Source: DASTCZ01 sp035308165 (lineage in GTDB: Bacteria > Acidobacteriota > Terriglobia > Acidiferrales > UBA7541). From it: a stretch of 64,000 nucleotides of DNA. The DNA lies in assembly GCA_035308165.1 (NCBI GenBank), contig DATGHC010000087.1, positions 11,325-75,324 on the forward strand, in the 5' to 3' direction. Below the pieces are notes generated by a model. That model ran no database searches. It was not told the DNA's origin and worked only from the letters and a program-made list of their open reading frames with translations. This document shows positions 39,923-48,351 of the stretch, in pieces (within the stretch, counting starts at the first letter, position 1; every line of letters begins with the position of its first letter). Position numbers and translations under genes: made by a program.

Positions 39923-41353
39923 GTGGCGGATGAAACGGATGCGAAGAACAAGATCAATACTTCCCTGCAAAAGAATGGTATCTCCTCGATCATCGTACCT
40001 TTCATCGGAATCCTCTGCTCTGCGGTGCTCATCGTCATTGCCGTTGGGGCTCGCCGCTGGATATTGGCGCAAATATCCGTGATCGCTGTTATGGGATTTG
40101 TTTTTTGGCTAGCAACGCGGCTTGCAAATGCTGATGGAGATAGCGTCCTAAACAGGTCGATCAAGACAGGGCACGTGGACGGATCGAGCGAGACAAATAA
40201 ACAAAGAGAGTCGGAAAGGCAAGCGCCAAAATTCTTGCTGCGCCTTGTCGGTTTAGCGGGCGTGGGCATCGTCGGCGTTGTGTTGTTCGCGATTCAGTAC
40301 ACTCACTGGGAGCAAGGTCAAGTTGCAGCGATCGCCAGTGTAGGGTTTTTGGCGGCTGGGGCGGCATGGTTAGTCGGGGCCTTGCTTGGATTCCTTTTTG
40401 GCATTCCGTATTCTGATCGCAAGAATGGAGATACTAGCTCTTCAAGCGAATCTGACAAGTCACCGACACAATCAGCCGGCTACCGAGCAAACACAAACCT
40501 GGAACAAATTTCTGATTGGCTAACAAAGATACTTGTTGGCGTAACCCTCGTGGAGATCAATAAAGTACCGATTAAACTGGATAAGCTCGCAAGTTATTTG
40601 GCCAGTGGAATGGGCGGCTGCCCCGGAGCCAAGCCTTTTTCGCTTGTAATCGTAGTGTTCTTCTCAGTATGCGGGTTCTTTTTCGGTTTCCTCTGGGCTC
40701 GTCTGTTTTTGCCTGAAGAATATCGATTGGCTGACGTGGCAGCTCTTGACAAAAAGATTGACGAACTAAAAAAACAGCGAGAAATAGACGTAGCTGCTTT
40801 AACCCTGGCACGACGGCATCTTGATCCACCCCAAGGGGATCCGGGCGTAGATTTAGAGGAACTGAAGGCTGCAATTGTCGGAGCCTCTGCAGCGATCAAG
40901 GCTAACATTTTTGGGCTTGCACGACAGGTCCGAACTGCAAACGAAAACGACGATCCTGCCAAGGTCGCTGCAACGATCCCAGTGTTTGAAGCTCTGATTG
41001 AAAGTGACACCAGGAGGGAGTTTCATAGGAACCATGCACAGCTTGCTTACATTCTAGCAAAGCAGGGGAGACCGGCCTTGGAACGTGCCAAATCCGAGAT
41101 TGAGTCGGCAATGGCCATTCGCGACCGCCTGAAGCTGAAGGGCTGGGAAAATTACGAATTGACCCGGGCCAGCATAAATATTAAGCAAGACGAAGCATTC
41201 GCCCAAGGCCAACCATCCAATTCCGAGACTAGAGGGCGAATAGTTGAAGACCTGCAGGTTGTCGTGAAGAGTCGAAGAAAACGGGATATGGAAGAGGACG
41301 TTGAAGTCATGCGATGGATAGAATTAAACAAAGCACAAACGGATCTCGGATGA
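39923..41353 (+). CDS. uncharacterised multi-helix membrane protein with helical cytoplasmic tail
   Basis: 476 residues from GTG 39923, supported by ggagg five bases upstream. Membrane segments: IIVPFIGILCSAVLIVIAVG, ILAQISVIAVMGFVFWLATR, VGLAGVGIVGVVLFAIQY, SVGFLAAGAAWLVGALLGFL and FSLVIVVFFSVCGFFFGFLW. Between them is the striking motif YRANTNLEQISDWLTKILVG. The C-terminal about 220 residues are helical, with a coiled coil and TPR-like repeats (HRNHAQLAYILAKQGRPALE). I recall the NTNLEQISDWLTK motif from uncharacterised membrane proteins, some in conflict-system contexts, but cannot confirm that. Lower GC than the surroundings. Confidence 0.6.
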   Translation: MADETDAKNKINTSLQKNGISSIIVPFIGILCSAVLIVIAVGARRWILAQISVIAVMGFVFWLATRLANADGDSVLNRSIKTGHVDGSSETNKQRESERQAPKFLLRLVGLAGVGIVGVVLFAIQYTHWEQGQVAAIASVGFLAAGAAWLVGALLGFLFGIPYSDRKNGDTSSSSESDKSPTQSAGYRANTNLEQISDWLTKILVGVTLVEINKVPIKLDKLASYLASGMGGCPGAKPFSLVIVVFFSVCGFFFGFLWARLFLPEEYRLADVAALDKKIDELKKQREIDVAALTLARRHLDPPQGDPGVDLEELKAAIVGASAAIKANIFGLARQVRTANENDDPAKVAATIPVFEALIESDTRREFHRNHAQLAYILAKQGRPALERAKSEIESAMAIRDRLKLKGWENYELTRASINIKQDEAFAQGQPSNSETRGRIVEDLQVVVKSRRKRDMEEDVEVMRWIELNKAQTDLG

Positions 41354-41914
41354 GCCTGTTCCTCACCGAGGCCCCATTGATGACGCAGCCGAAACGATGT
41401 AACGGCCCTTCTAAGCCACGACATTTCTGACATTGGCTTTTTCTCCGGACTTTGAAGACCATGCTATCCCCGCCGAGGCATTCGAACAAAAACTCGTAAC
41501 GAAATCCCACTGCCCCCAAATATATTTTTCAATTTTCCGCACTTAACTCTTGACTACCGATTACTCTACAGCTACTATCAACCGCAACGCTGGCCTTCCG
41601 ATCCAAACGAAGCAACCGCTTTCGCCGGCGCCCCAAGCCACGGAATGGTTTTCGGCTAGCCACTCACCACTAGCCCCTAGCCACTTCTTTTCGCCAAGTC
41701 CTTTAGAATGCGCAGTTACGAAAATCGACCCTGCAAGTTCTTTAGAATGCGCAGTTACAAATTCATTGGACTTAAAGTCCTTTAAAATCCGCAGTTACAG
41801 AAAAACGGGGAGGGGGGAGAAGTTTTCTGGCCCAAGATTAACCCGGCTCAGTGGACAGTCTCCGAGCCCGAGTGTTAGCGTACCCCCGAACATCGCTATA
41901 ACCAGGAGCGCTCC
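41354..41914. other. 561-base gap with triple 24-bp repeat
   Basis: No gene supported. It holds short imperfect repeats of ctagccac/actagcc (41655-41685), then the triple repeat, then the promoter region of the dehydrogenase gene, including tataac at 41896. Confidence 0.5.
41696..41798. repeat. three 24-bp direct repeats of about 40-bp period
   Basis: Units at 41696-41719, 41735-41758 and 41775-41798. The shared core is tttagaatgcgcagttac, and each starts aagt(c/t)c. Copies 1 and 2 differ at one base; copy 3 differs at two positions in the core. The unit spacing is 39 and 40, with 15-16-base unrelated spacers. Only three units, so not a standard CRISPR array. Confidence 0.85.
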
Positions 41915-42943
41915 ATGAAGGCCGTAGTCTTCAACCAGCACGGCGGACCGGAAGTCCTGCAATACACCGACGTCCCCGACCCGGAGATCGCCGCCAACGA
42001 AGTGCTGGTCCGCGTGCGAGCCTGCGCGCTGAATCATTTGGATCTCTGGGTCCGCCGGGGATTGCCGGGCGTGCGCATTCCCATGCCGCACATTCCCGGC
42101 AGCGACATCGCCGGAGAAGTCGCGCGCGTCGGCAATCTGGTTTCCGACGTCCGCGTCGGCGAGCGCGTTCTACTTTCGCCCGGGATTTCCTGTGGACATT
42201 GCCAGGCGTGCTCATCGGGCGCGGAGAACCGCTGCCGCAAATACACGTTGTTCGGCTATGGAGTGGATGGAGGCTGCGCGGAATTTGTGAAGTCGCCAAT
42301 CGCAAACATCATTCCGATTCCCGAGGACATGAAGTTTGAAGAAGCCGCGGCGATACCGGTTGTCTTTCTGACCGCATGGCACATGCTCATCACCCGCGCG
42401 CAGCTTCAGCCCGGCGAAGATGTTCTGGTTCTGGCCGCGGGCAGCGGCGTGGGATCGGTGGCCATACAGATTGCGAAATTGACAGGCGCGCGCGTGATTG
42501 CCACAGCCGGCTCAGATGCAAAGCTAGTGAAGGCTCGCGAGTTGGGTGCCGACGACCTGATCAATCACAGCAAGCAGGACATTATGGAAGAGGCCAAGCG
42601 GCTCACGGGCAAGCGCGGAGTGGACGTGGTCATCGAGCACGTCGGCGAAGCCACCTGGGAGAAAAGCGTTTTGTCTCTAGCGCAGAACGGACGGCTGGTG
42701 ACCTGCGGTGCCACCACCGGCTACAACGGCAAATTTGATTTGCGATATCTGTTCAGCCGCAACTTGTCGCTGCTCGGATCGTTCATGGGAAGCCGCGCGG
42801 AACTGTACACAGTGCTCAAGCTCGTCATCGAGAAAAAACTTCATCCGGTGATTGACCGCGTGATGCCTCTCGCCGAATGTGCCAAGGCACACGAGCTGCT
42901 CGAAAACCGCGCGCAGTTCGGCAAAATTGTCCTAAAGGTGTGA
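41915..42943 (+). CDS. zinc-containing MDR family alcohol dehydrogenase / quinone oxidoreductase-like
   Basis: 342 residues with an aggag site and ATG. The GroES-like part has MKAVVFNQHGGPEVLQYTDV, then NHLDLWVRRG and IPGSDIAGEVARVG. The structural-zinc Cys cluster lies in ISCGHCQACSSGAENRC, and the Rossmann motif is LAAGSGVGSVAIQIAKL. This is the ordinary NADPH-type MDR fold with a structural zinc. Substrate unknown. A single gene after the repeat region. Confidence 0.9.
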   Translation: MKAVVFNQHGGPEVLQYTDVPDPEIAANEVLVRVRACALNHLDLWVRRGLPGVRIPMPHIPGSDIAGEVARVGNLVSDVRVGERVLLSPGISCGHCQACSSGAENRCRKYTLFGYGVDGGCAEFVKSPIANIIPIPEDMKFEEAAAIPVVFLTAWHMLITRAQLQPGEDVLVLAAGSGVGSVAIQIAKLTGARVIATAGSDAKLVKARELGADDLINHSKQDIMEEAKRLTGKRGVDVVIEHVGEATWEKSVLSLAQNGRLVTCGATTGYNGKFDLRYLFSRNLSLLGSFMGSRAELYTVLKLVIEKKLHPVIDRVMPLAECAKAHELLENRAQFGKIVLKV

Positions 42944-42965
42944 GGTGATACAGCAGAATTCTCGA

Positions 42966-42993
42966 TTGGAAACGTCAACGCTGATGATATAGT
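42966..42993 (+). promoter_or_regulatory. promoter of the APC permease gene
   Basis: TTGGAA (42966-42971), a 16-base spacer and TATAGT (42988-42993), 43 bases before the permease ATG. Confidence 0.4.
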
Positions 42994-43035
42994 GCCCGAA
43001 ATTCGGGGTGTTCGCCGATTACGGGAGGCAGGCAC

Positions 43036-44475
43036 ATGAGCCTGTTCGTCACCAAACCGCTCGACCAAATCATGGCCGAGTCGGAAAAAGATAACTCACT
43101 CAGAAGGTCGTTGGGTCCCCTCTCGCTGGTTTCTCTGGGAGTCGGCGGAATCATCGGAGCCGGAATTTTCACCTTGACCGGAGTTGCCGCAGCAACAAAT
43201 GCCGGGCCTGGCTTGGTGATCTCCTTCATCCTCGCCGCCATCGGCTGCGTCTTCGCTGGGCTTTGTTACAGCGAATTTTCCACCATGATCCCCATCGCCG
43301 GCAGCGCCTATACCTATGCCTACGCGACCATGGGCGAACTGATCGCCTGGATCATCGGCTGGGATTTAATCCTCGAATATTCCGTCGGCGCCGCCACAGT
43401 CTCGATTGGATGGTCGCAGACGCTGGTCGCTTTCTTGCACAATCTGGGTATCGACCTGCCGGCGCGCCTGATTGCCTCTCCATTCCAGCCCGCCACGATG
43501 CCCGACGGATCGACAATCTACGGGATTATCAATTTGCCGGCGGTCCTCATTGTCGTTCTGGTCTCCCTTCTCTTGATGACCGGCATCCGTGAGTCCGCGG
43601 GCGCAAACAACCTGATTGTAATTTTGAAAGTAAGCGTCATTCTAGTTTTTATCGCCATTGGATGGTCTTACATTCACCCGGCAAACCTGAAGCCGCTGAT
43701 TCCCGCCAACACTGGGAAATTTGGAGCGTTCGGATACAGCGGGTTGTTGGCTGGCGCGGGAGTCATTTTTTTCGCCTACATCGGTTTTGACGCTGTTTCC
43801 ACGGCCGCGCAGGAAGCCAAAGTTCCCAAGCGCGACATGCCCATCGGAATTATCGGCTCGCTCCTGGTTTGCACCGTGCTTTTCATTTTGTACACGCATG
43901 TCCTGACCGGCATCGTTAATTATAGGGACTTAAACGTCGCCGCCCCGCTCTCGCTCGCATTGGAACAAATCCCTCACCACTGGCTGAGCATCTGCATGAA
44001 TCTCGCCGTGCTTGCCGGTTTGACGTCCGTCATGCTGGTGATGCTGCTGGGCCAGTCGCGCGTTTTCTTTTCCATGTCGAATGACCGGCTGCTGCCGAGA
44101 TTGTTCAGCGTAGTGCATCCTCGCTTCCGCACGCCGTGGCTTTGCAATCTTGTGCTGATGATTTTTGTGTCGCTGTTCGCGGCCTTCGCGCCCATCTCGG
44201 TCGTTGGATCAATGACCAGCATTGGCACTCTCTTTGCGTTCGTGATCGTATGCGTCGGAATCATCATCATGCGCCGGACGCAACCCAATGCACCGAGGCC
44301 TTTCAGAACTCCCTGGGTTCCGCTTGTACCGCTCTTGGGAGTCGCCGTGAACGTGGCCATGATGCTGGGGTTGGGATGGTCAAATTGGTTGCGGCTGGTT
44401 GTGTGGATGGCAATCGGTCTGGTGATTTATTTTACCTACAGCAAATCCCGCAGCCGGTTCCAGGCTAAGGCGTGA
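43036..44475 (+). CDS. APC superfamily amino acid permease
   Basis: 479 residues, about 12 membrane segments. The first carries the APC signature SLGVGGIIGAGIFTLTGVAA. Further marks are YAYATMGELIAWIIGWDLIL and FFAYIGFDAVSTAAQEAKVP, the latter on the conserved substrate side. It resembles the CAT-type subfamily (cationic or neutral amino acids). Inner membrane, proton-coupled uptake likely. The specific substrate is not visible. Confidence 0.9.
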   Translation: MSLFVTKPLDQIMAESEKDNSLRRSLGPLSLVSLGVGGIIGAGIFTLTGVAAATNAGPGLVISFILAAIGCVFAGLCYSEFSTMIPIAGSAYTYAYATMGELIAWIIGWDLILEYSVGAATVSIGWSQTLVAFLHNLGIDLPARLIASPFQPATMPDGSTIYGIINLPAVLIVVLVSLLLMTGIRESAGANNLIVILKVSVILVFIAIGWSYIHPANLKPLIPANTGKFGAFGYSGLLAGAGVIFFAYIGFDAVSTAAQEAKVPKRDMPIGIIGSLLVCTVLFILYTHVLTGIVNYRDLNVAAPLSLALEQIPHHWLSICMNLAVLAGLTSVMLVMLLGQSRVFFSMSNDRLLPRLFSVVHPRFRTPWLCNLVLMIFVSLFAAFAPISVVGSMTSIGTLFAFVIVCVGIIIMRRTQPNAPRPFRTPWVPLVPLLGVAVNVAMMLGLGWSNWLRLVVWMAIGLVIYFTYSKSRSRFQAKA

Positions 44476-44509
44476 GGCAATTCATTCTGGTGGGGATTGC
44501 GGTTCAAAA

Positions 44510-45211
44510 TCACTGATTGGCGAAATAAGCGATGCTGATGATCAGCACCACGATGAACATCACGATGATCACCGGAATTTTCCAGGCCAGGTCGCTGGTG
44601 TAGCGTTTTCCGCAACTCATGCAAGCGGGTTCCGCGCTGGGAGTGAATCGTCCACACTTTGAGCAGATGCGGCGGCGCGCCGTCGTATCGCGGCGGCAGT
44701 TGGCACAAATCTGGCCTGGCGCAGCAACGCCGCAGTAGGGACAGACGCGTCCCGGCACGTCGGGCAGATTCAATTGCACTTGCGCGGCAGGTTGCGCTTG
44801 CGCGTAAGGTTGCGCTTGCGGCTGACCGTAACCTTGCGGCGGAATATTCACCTGCTGTACGGGCTGTTGATATGCGACGGCCTGCTGCGCCGGCGCGGGA
44901 TTCAGATTCACGCCGAGAATATAGGCCCACGCGTCCACGCCCCACGCCGCCGCGTCGGGCGCAAGACCTGCTGATGTCTGAACGCGCTGAATCATTTCCG
45001 CGCGCAGTGTTTGTGGAGGATACAATGGGTTGCGATTCAACAATGCCGCAGGAACTCCGTTGCGAAGCGCGGCCATCAGGAGAGAAATTTCCCAGGCGCT
45101 TTGCGGGCAGGCCTGATGAATCCAGGACTCAAGGCTATCCGGTTGATTCAGGACCGCCAATCCCGATTGAGCGATCAGCTCCTTTATTTTCAGATGCGGT
45201 TGTTCACTCAT
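44510..45211 (-). CDS. zinc-ribbon protein with C-terminal membrane anchor
   Basis: 233 residues. The N-terminal helical half (LKIKELIAQSGLAVLNQPD onward) is followed by a Gln/Pro/Ala low-complexity stretch (QPQAQPYAQAQPAA). Then come three Cys-x-x-Cys pairs (CPYCG, CANC, ICSKCG, CMSCG) and a C-terminal membrane helix IPVIIVMFIVVLIISIAYF. This makes a tail-anchored zinc-ribbon protein of unknown role. It lies 35 bases after the PH-like gene on the same strand, so the two probably form an operon. Confidence 0.7.
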   Translation of the reverse strand: MSEQPHLKIKELIAQSGLAVLNQPDSLESWIHQACPQSAWEISLLMAALRNGVPAALLNRNPLYPPQTLRAEMIQRVQTSAGLAPDAAAWGVDAWAYILGVNLNPAPAQQAVAYQQPVQQVNIPPQGYGQPQAQPYAQAQPAAQVQLNLPDVPGRVCPYCGVAAPGQICANCRRDTTARRRICSKCGRFTPSAEPACMSCGKRYTSDLAWKIPVIIVMFIVVLIISIAYFANQ

Positions 45212-45246
45212 CCTTGCGCTCCAAACCAGATCGTCCCCAGGAAATC

Positions 45247-45678
45247 CTATGCAGGCCGCGCGCCTGCGATGGCATTTCCGATGGCGACAGCCTGCTCGCG
45301 GTTGTTGGCCACTGCCGCCCTGTGAAATTTGATTTTCATTGCCCCCCGCGGGTCGGCAATGCGCATTGCCGCGAAAACCGGGCCTTGTGTCACGGCTATC
45401 AGAGGCATCGCCCCCGGCCGGTATTCCAAAATCTCACGCGGTTTGCGGCTGCTCGAGCAATTTACGAGCAGTAGCCTTCGGTTGGTAAGTACGGCCATAA
45501 AATATTTCGTCAGCAGGGCTTGGGTAATTAGACCGGGCAACACCGCAAAGATAATGAGTGGAATTATGAGACCCCAGCTGGGCTGCTGTATCCCGTAAGC
45601 GCAGTAGATAATCTGCTCGCCCGGCTCCATAAATGGCTGGACGGCTCCGGCAATCATTTCGTTTGTAAGCTTCGCCAA
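45247..45678 (-). CDS. PH-like membrane-associated protein, unknown function
   Basis: 143 residues from a TTG preceded by ggaga; an ATG at 45732 is in frame but has no ribosome-binding site. EPGEQIIYCAYGIQQP, two or one hydrophobic helices (WGLIIPLIIFAVLPGLITQA), then YFMAVLTNRRLLLVNC and PGAMPLIAVTQG give a bacterial PH-domain-like pattern (membrane anchor plus beta barrel). Operon partner of the zinc-ribbon gene. Confidence 0.6.
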   Translation of the reverse strand: MAKLTNEMIAGAVQPFMEPGEQIIYCAYGIQQPSWGLIIPLIIFAVLPGLITQALLTKYFMAVLTNRRLLLVNCSSSRKPREILEYRPGAMPLIAVTQGPVFAAMRIADPRGAMKIKFHRAAVANNREQAVAIGNAIAGARPA

Positions 45679-45768
45679 GTTCGATCTCCAACGGGACGCG
45701 GGGATTCTATGTGAAAACCTCTCAGTTTTCATTAAAGGAATAATCTTGAATAAGGAAGTTGTCTTCGA

Positions 45769-46326
45769 TTATTTTGAGATGGGGAGAAGGGATTCGATGT
45801 AGGAAGTGATGTCGGGGCTGTCCCATTCCTGCTGGCCGATCAATTTGCGCGCGATGCGGCCATCGGCGCCGATGATATAAGTCTCAGGAAAAACGGAGGT
45901 GCCATAGTTCCACGCGATCTTCTGGGAAGTATCGTGATAATTCGGGAAAGGCACGTGGTGGTCGCGGAGGAATCTCTCGTACGAGCCCAGGTCTGAGTCC
46001 ACACTCACTCCCAGGACGGTGCCGCCGCGGCCGGCGATCTTTCTTTGCAATGCGTTAAGAGAATCAATTTCGGCGATGCATGGTGGGCACGACGAAAACC
46101 AGAAGTTCAAGACCACCACCTGGCCACGAAAGTCGCTGAGGTGTGCGGGCTTGCCATTCAAGTCCAGGGAAAAATCCATTGCCCGGCGCCCCGCGATGGC
46201 GGGTTCACCCTGGCGGTAGCTGGGGACCACGAATGCGCCGATCAGTGCGGATGCCACCAGCAGCACGACGCCGGTGAAGATATTGCTTCCCAGTTTGCTG
46301 GCCAGCAGTTCGGATAATTTTTTCAT
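45769..46326 (-). CDS. TlpA/ResA-like thiol-disulfide reductase
   Basis: 185 residues. A membrane anchor, IFTGVVLLVASALIGAFVV, precedes a thioredoxin fold with active site CPPC (Cys80, Cys83) in NFWFSSCPPC. The cis-Pro region is TSVFPETYIIGADGRI. Such proteins face the periplasm and reduce haem-binding or copper-site cysteines during cytochrome c or oxidase assembly. No partner CcdA is visible. Divergent from the glycosyltransferase gene. Confidence 0.85.
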   Translation of the reverse strand: MKKLSELLASKLGSNIFTGVVLLVASALIGAFVVPSYRQGEPAIAGRRAMDFSLDLNGKPAHLSDFRGQVVVLNFWFSSCPPCIAEIDSLNALQRKIAGRGGTVLGVSVDSDLGSYERFLRDHHVPFPNYHDTSQKIAWNYGTSVFPETYIIGADGRIARKLIGQQEWDSPDITSYIESLLPISK

Positions 46327-46374
46327 CGCGCAGGGTGCGCCCGGACCTAAATTGAACGTCGGACCAAGGTACCC

Positions 46375-46383
46375 TGCTATAAT
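46375..46383 (+). promoter_or_regulatory. extended -10 element before the glycosyltransferase gene
   Basis: TGCTATAAT 60 bases before the ATG at 46443; the nearest -35-like TTGAAC is 20 bases upstream, so the extended -10 is probably the main element. Confidence 0.4.
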
Positions 46384-46442
46384 ACTGGCTTCTGCTCCCC
46401 GGCGCGAGCCGAGTCCCGACCTGCTGTGCCGTGAATCCGCAC

Positions 46443-47462
46443 ATGACTAATGGAAATGTCTCCGCGATAGTGCCCGCCCGCAACGAGCAGGAGAATATTG
46501 CGCGAGCGGTGGAATCGCTTGGGGCGCAGCCGGAAATTTCGGAAATTATCGTCGTGGATGACCAGTCCACGGATCGGACAGGAGCAATCCTCGCGGACCT
46601 GGCGGAGCGGAATTCGTGCCTGCGCATTCTTGAATCGGGAGATCTGCCCGCCGGCTGGGTAGGGAAGAATTACGCGCTTTCGATCGGCGCTGCCAAAGCG
46701 AATGGCGAATGGCTCCTTTTCACGGATGCCGACGCGGTCCACCTGCCGGGCTCGACGAAAATAGCGCTGGATATCGCCAATGAGAAGGGAGCGGTTCTGG
46801 TTTCCTTCTCACCGGAACAGCAGACGGAGACCTGGTGGGAGCGCGCACTGGTGCCATTCGTCTTCGGGCGGCTTGCGGAGAAATTTCGGTACCACCAAAT
46901 CAACAACCCTGATTTGCCCTCGGCGGCGGCCAACGGCCAATACCTGATGATCCGTCGCGATGTCTATGATGCTATCGGCGGGCACCGCGGTGTCGCGGGG
47001 GAAGTCCTGGAAGATGTGGAATTGGCGCGGCGGGCCAAGAGCGTGGGATATCGAATTCACTTCGCACCAGGACAGGGAATAGCCCGCGTGCGCATGTACC
47101 GATCATTTGGCGCCATGTGGCAGGGATGGGTGAAGAACCTCTATCCGCTGGTGGCGGGTTCGCCGGGGCGGTTTGCTCAGGAATTGATCACCGTTTTTCC
47201 GTGGATTCCACTGGTGCTGCTATTGATGACCCCCATTCACTGGGTTTTTCCTATAGCAGGAATCGCGCTTTTGGCGGGAAGGCACGCGGCCTATGCGGTT
47301 GTGCTGCGCGCGAATCGGTTTCCGCTGTCAGGCATCAAATATTATGTCCCGGCGGTGGTTCTTTATTGCGCGGCATTGAGTGTCTCGGCGTGGCGCTATT
47401 CGCGAGGCAGCGTAATGTGGAAGGGGCGCCAGTATCCGGTGGGAATGGCCGGGCGTCTGTAA
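46443..47462 (+). CDS. family 2 glycosyltransferase, membrane-associated
   Basis: About 339 residues (an in-frame GTG lies four codons earlier). The GT-A motifs are VSAIVPARNEQENIARAV, VVDDQSTDRT and LFTDADAVH (DxD-like), with EVLEDVELARRAK as the catalytic ED region. C-terminal membrane helices include WIPLVLLLMTPIHWVFPIAG. It resembles the HpnB/carotenoid-type GT2 enzymes that modify lipids. Acceptor unknown. Followed by queD-type genes 28 bases later on the same strand. Confidence 0.8.
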   Translation: MTNGNVSAIVPARNEQENIARAVESLGAQPEISEIIVVDDQSTDRTGAILADLAERNSCLRILESGDLPAGWVGKNYALSIGAAKANGEWLLFTDADAVHLPGSTKIALDIANEKGAVLVSFSPEQQTETWWERALVPFVFGRLAEKFRYHQINNPDLPSAAANGQYLMIRRDVYDAIGGHRGVAGEVLEDVELARRAKSVGYRIHFAPGQGIARVRMYRSFGAMWQGWVKNLYPLVAGSPGRFAQELITVFPWIPLVLLLMTPIHWVFPIAGIALLAGRHAAYAVVLRANRFPLSGIKYYVPAVVLYCAALSVSAWRYSRGSVMWKGRQYPVGMAGRL

Positions 47463-47490
47463 ACAATTTCAATTCCGCAGCTCTCTAACT

Positions 47491-47919
47491 ATGGTCACCA
47501 TCACGCGCAAGATAGAGTTTTCAGCGTCGCACCTGTATCACAACCCGGCATTTTCGGCCGAGGAAAACCGGCGGATTTTTGGCAAATGCAACAATCCGCA
47601 TGGACATGGGCACAACTACACGCTAGAGGTAACGATTGCAGGCACGCCCGACCCGACAACTGGGATGGTGATCGATTTGACGGAACTGAAAGAGCTGCTG
47701 GAGCGCGAAGTCATGCAGCGGATGGATCACCGATTCCTGAATTATGAAGTGGCGGAATTGAAGGGGAAGATCCCGACCTGTGAAAACATTGCCGTGGTGA
47801 TTTGGAACCTGCTGGCATCTAAAATTCGGCAGGGCAAATTACACCGTGTGCGGCTCTATGAGGCACGCGACCTGTTCGCGGATTGCTTCGGCCCCGCCGC
47901 AACTCAGGGGGCGGCGTGA
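47491..47919 (+). CDS. 6-pyruvoyl-tetrahydropterin synthase / QueD family (first copy)
   Basis: 142 residues. Zinc ligands are His14 in FSASHLY and His39/His41 in NPHGHGHNY. The catalytic Cys33 lies in FGKCNN, and the Glu/His pair region reads MDHRFLNYE and CENIAVVIW. It uses dihydroneopterin triphosphate. QueD makes carboxytetrahydropterin for queuosine, while the PTPS branch makes tetrahydropterin. The stop overlaps the start of a homologous gene. Confidence 0.85.
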   Translation: MVTITRKIEFSASHLYHNPAFSAEENRRIFGKCNNPHGHGHNYTLEVTIAGTPDPTTGMVIDLTELKELLEREVMQRMDHRFLNYEVAELKGKIPTCENIAVVIWNLLASKIRQGKLHRVRLYEARDLFADCFGPAATQGAA

Positions 47920-48347
47920 AGGTTACATTGACCAGGAGATATTCGTTTTCGGCATCGCATCGCCTGCACAGCGGGCAATTGAGCGAGGCTGAAAACCAGC
48001 GCCTTTACGGGAAATGCAACAACCCGTTTGGCCACGGACACAATTACGAAGTTGAGGTGACGCTCGCGGGACCGATCCATCCGGCCACAGGAATGATTGC
48101 GAATCTCGCTGAGCTGGATGCCTTTGTTCAGCAGCATGTGCTCGCGGATTTCGATCATCGCTACTTGAACGAAGAAGTCCCGGTGTTTGGAAAAGTAGTG
48201 CCCACGACGGAGAATCTTTGCATCGAGATTTACAACCGCCTGAAAGCATTTCCAGGGGCGCGGTTGGAACGAGTGCGCATTGAAGAGACCAGCAAGAACA
48301 GTTTTGAGTATTCAGGAAACGGCCAGGACCATCCGCAGGAAAGGTGA
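47916..48347 (+). CDS. 6-pyruvoyl-tetrahydropterin synthase / QueD family (second copy)
   Basis: 143 residues, homologous to the preceding gene. It has FSASHRLHSG (His15), YGKCNNPFGHGHNYEVEV (Cys34, His40, His42), DFDHRYLNEEVPVF and TTENLCIEIYN. The GTG start overlaps the previous stop as GTGA. The copies keep all catalytic residues but differ in loops, so they may have different products or form a mixed assembly. Next is folE, which makes their substrate. Confidence 0.85.
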   Translation: MKVTLTRRYSFSASHRLHSGQLSEAENQRLYGKCNNPFGHGHNYEVEVTLAGPIHPATGMIANLAELDAFVQQHVLADFDHRYLNEEVPVFGKVVPTTENLCIEIYNRLKAFPGARLERVRIEETSKNSFEYSGNGQDHPQER

Positions 48348-48351
48348 ACCG

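Noticed and set aside
41696..41798. CRISPR array
   Set aside because: Only three 24-bp units with 15-16-base spacers, last unit degenerate, no cas genes in the window; spacers are too short for known types.
44659..45474. 271-codon plus-strand frame, Arg-rich
   Set aside because: Shadow of the zinc-ribbon and PH-like genes on the minus strand; composition is the Arg/Pro-rich type seen in reversed GC-rich genes.
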